This document shows positions 5,301-5,543 of a stretch of 5,543 bases of DNA, in pieces. Numbering within the stretch: the stretch's first letter is position 1; every line of letters begins with the position of its first letter. This stretch comes from an uncultured Candidatus Altimarinota bacterium (lineage in GTDB: Bacteria > Patescibacteriota > Gracilibacteria > BD1-5 > UBA6164), in assembly GCA_937931775.1 (NCBI GenBank), contig CALHAQ010000112.1:1-5543 (forward strand), read 5' to 3'. The position numbers were made by a program, and so were the translations under genes. A model generated the notes under the pieces. That model was given only the letters and a program-made list of their open reading frames with translations. It was not told the DNA's origin and did no database searches.

Positions 5301-5543
5301 TTCTACTTCAAAAATCACAGGAAAAACTCCACATGAAACTACTATGCAAGACTACAATAAAGAATTTGCATGTCAGGCAGAAGCTTTTGAAGAACTCTTT
5401 GAACTTCAGTGAGGATCTATATTTTTTACTACTTGGCCAGAATATGATGAGTCTATGACGATAGATAGTGAGGTCACTATCTGAGTCCAAGTGCTTGGAA
5501 AACTCAGGGGAGAAATACAGATTTCTATTGATGAGAATAAAGA
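2338..5543 (+). CDS. leuS: leucyl-tRNA synthetase with inserted Ham1/ITPA-like domain (C-terminus beyond window)
   Basis: Leucyl-tRNA synthetase charges tRNA-Leu with leucine, using ATP. At least 1068 codons are present against about 800-870 in usual bacterial LeuRS. In order: the HIGH-type motif HVGH (47-50) in a Rossmann core starting YVLDMFPYPSGAG; a zinc ribbon with Cys 157/160/175/178; the CP1 editing domain (about 220-400) with Y-T-T-T-V-D-T (244-250) and G-V-P-A-H-D-Q-R-D (337-345); R-Y-W-G-E-P (427-432); an extra segment (about 441-507); W-G-G-S-C-W-Y-Y; KMSKS (673-677); the anticodon-binding helices (P-F-A-P-H-I-A-E near 800); an inserted Ham1-like domain (about 815-1024); then the start of the C-terminal domain with Q-V-L-G-K-L-R-G (1051-1058). 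Ten TGA codons encode glycine (residues 53, 276, 481, 643, 656, 779, 828, 878, 1025, 1049); the one at 53 is the near-invariant Gly of H-P-E-G-Y-T-A. The ATG at 2338 gives the normal M-Y-N-H-K start. Confidence 0.97.
3658..3858 (+). other. LeuRS lineage-specific segment after RYWGEP (residues ~441-507)
   Basis: After R-Y-W-G-E-P-I-P-L-I-H, most bacterial LeuRS continue with a short segment, often carrying C-x-x-C, and then reach the 'LP.....Y.P.G.G.SPL' stretch within about 20-30 residues. Here about 65 extra residues intervene, with no cysteine pair, a Ser/Asp-rich patch (S-S-D-S-D-E, 469-474), one TGA glycine (481), and a predicted beta-type end containing V-I-D-G and I-S-K-I-Y-S-G-I-Y (493-501). 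The flanking catalytic-core sequence is normal, so this is an accessory segment and not damage. I do not recognise the fold. Its edges are estimated from the conserved flanks. Confidence 0.65.
4780..5409 (+). other. Ham1/RdgB/ITPA-like nucleotide pyrophosphatase domain inserted in LeuRS anticodon-binding domain
   Basis: Residues about 815-1024 read as an inosine/xanthosine triphosphate pyrophosphatase-type domain (Ham1 family, which cleaves non-canonical purine NTPs to NMP and pyrophosphate). Seen in the family order and spacing: V-Y-F-A-T-G-N-E-G-K-I-R (823-834), matching the L-A-T-G-N-x-x-K-x-x-E start; E-E-T-G-S-T-P-L-E-C-A (859-869), matching E-E-T-G-x-T-F-x-E-N-A; P-V-M-A-A-D-T-S (884-891), matching P-x-x-A-D-D-S-G with the second Asp kept (D889); a central strand Y-I-D-S-F-A-V-L-F; G-K-T (995-997); and a final helix ending E-A-F-E-E-L-F. 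Replaced: F-G-Y-D-P becomes a Y-A-P-I region (982-985), and S-H-R becomes A-C-Q (1011-1013). Gly828 of T-G-N and Gly878 are TGA. Continuous frame on both sides shows a true in-frame insertion. Activity is uncertain. Confidence 0.85.

Noticed and set aside
4984..5412. The Ham1-like segment as a separate gene starting inside leuS
   Set aside because: The essential T-G-N and E-E-T-G motifs lie upstream of this start in the same LeuRS frame, there is no stop before or after it, and LeuRS sequence continues directly after residue 1024.
2494..5484. LeuRS as a set of pseudogene fragments broken by stop codons
   Set aside because: All breaks are TGA, none TAA or TAG; there are no frameshifts; and several fall on conserved glycines. 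The gene is intact under code 25.
1..5543. tRNA genes, CRISPR repeats, insertion-sequence ends or transposase
   Set aside because: I found no cloverleaf-like or CCA-ended segment, no spaced direct repeats and no transposase-like protein on either strand.

Overview
The window is about 5.5 kb of AT-rich DNA that reads sensibly only if TGA encodes glycine (genetic code 25). That code points to Candidatus Gracilibacteria or Candidatus Absconditabacteria (SR1) in the CPR/Patescibacteria; I cannot say which. Eighteen in-frame TGA codons lie inside five of the six genes. Many fall on positions where glycine is conserved: the glycine after the HIGH motif of LeuRS, the T-G-N loop of a Ham1-like domain, the G-D-A of a methyltransferase, and two pilin positions where a neighbouring paralog has GGT or GGA. 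TGG is used normally for tryptophan. All four gene ends in the window are TAA.

Layout. (1) 1-411, minus: C-terminally cut SAM-dependent O-methyltransferase. (2) 412-545: divergent promoter region. (3) 546-908 and 927-1313, plus: two tandem paralogous T4SS-pilin/VirB2-TrbC-like small membrane proteins, probably one transcription unit, ending at a perfect 42-bp palindromic terminator (1321-1362). (4) 1369-1599, minus: a 76-residue two-helix membrane protein converging on that terminator. (5) 1715-2206, minus: a 163-residue charged helical protein of unknown function. (6) 2207-2337: back-to-back promoters. (7) 2338 to the window end, plus: leucyl-tRNA synthetase, cut at its C-terminus. No gene-free stretch exceeds 135 bases.

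The main discovery candidate is in LeuRS. A Ham1/RdgB/ITPA-type nucleotide pyrophosphatase domain of about 210 residues is inserted into the anticodon-binding helical domain, between the 'PFAPHIAE..WEKI' helix and the 'GSIFF..WPEYDE' segment that normally follow each other closely. The insert keeps the phosphate- and metal-side motifs (T-G-N-x-x-K, E-E-T-G-x-T, one catalytic-type Asp, G-K-T), but the base-recognition motifs (F-G-[YW]-D-P and S-H-R) are replaced. A second insertion of about 65 residues sits after the R-Y-W-G-E-P motif, where many bacterial LeuRS have a second small zinc-binding segment.

Translation initiation looks unusual. No convincing Shine-Dalgarno precedes any of the genes. 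The candidate sigma70-type promoters give short predicted leaders of about 21-28 nt. The genes form no obvious pathway: the window combines housekeeping translation, a probable cell-surface pilin pair and small lineage-specific proteins.
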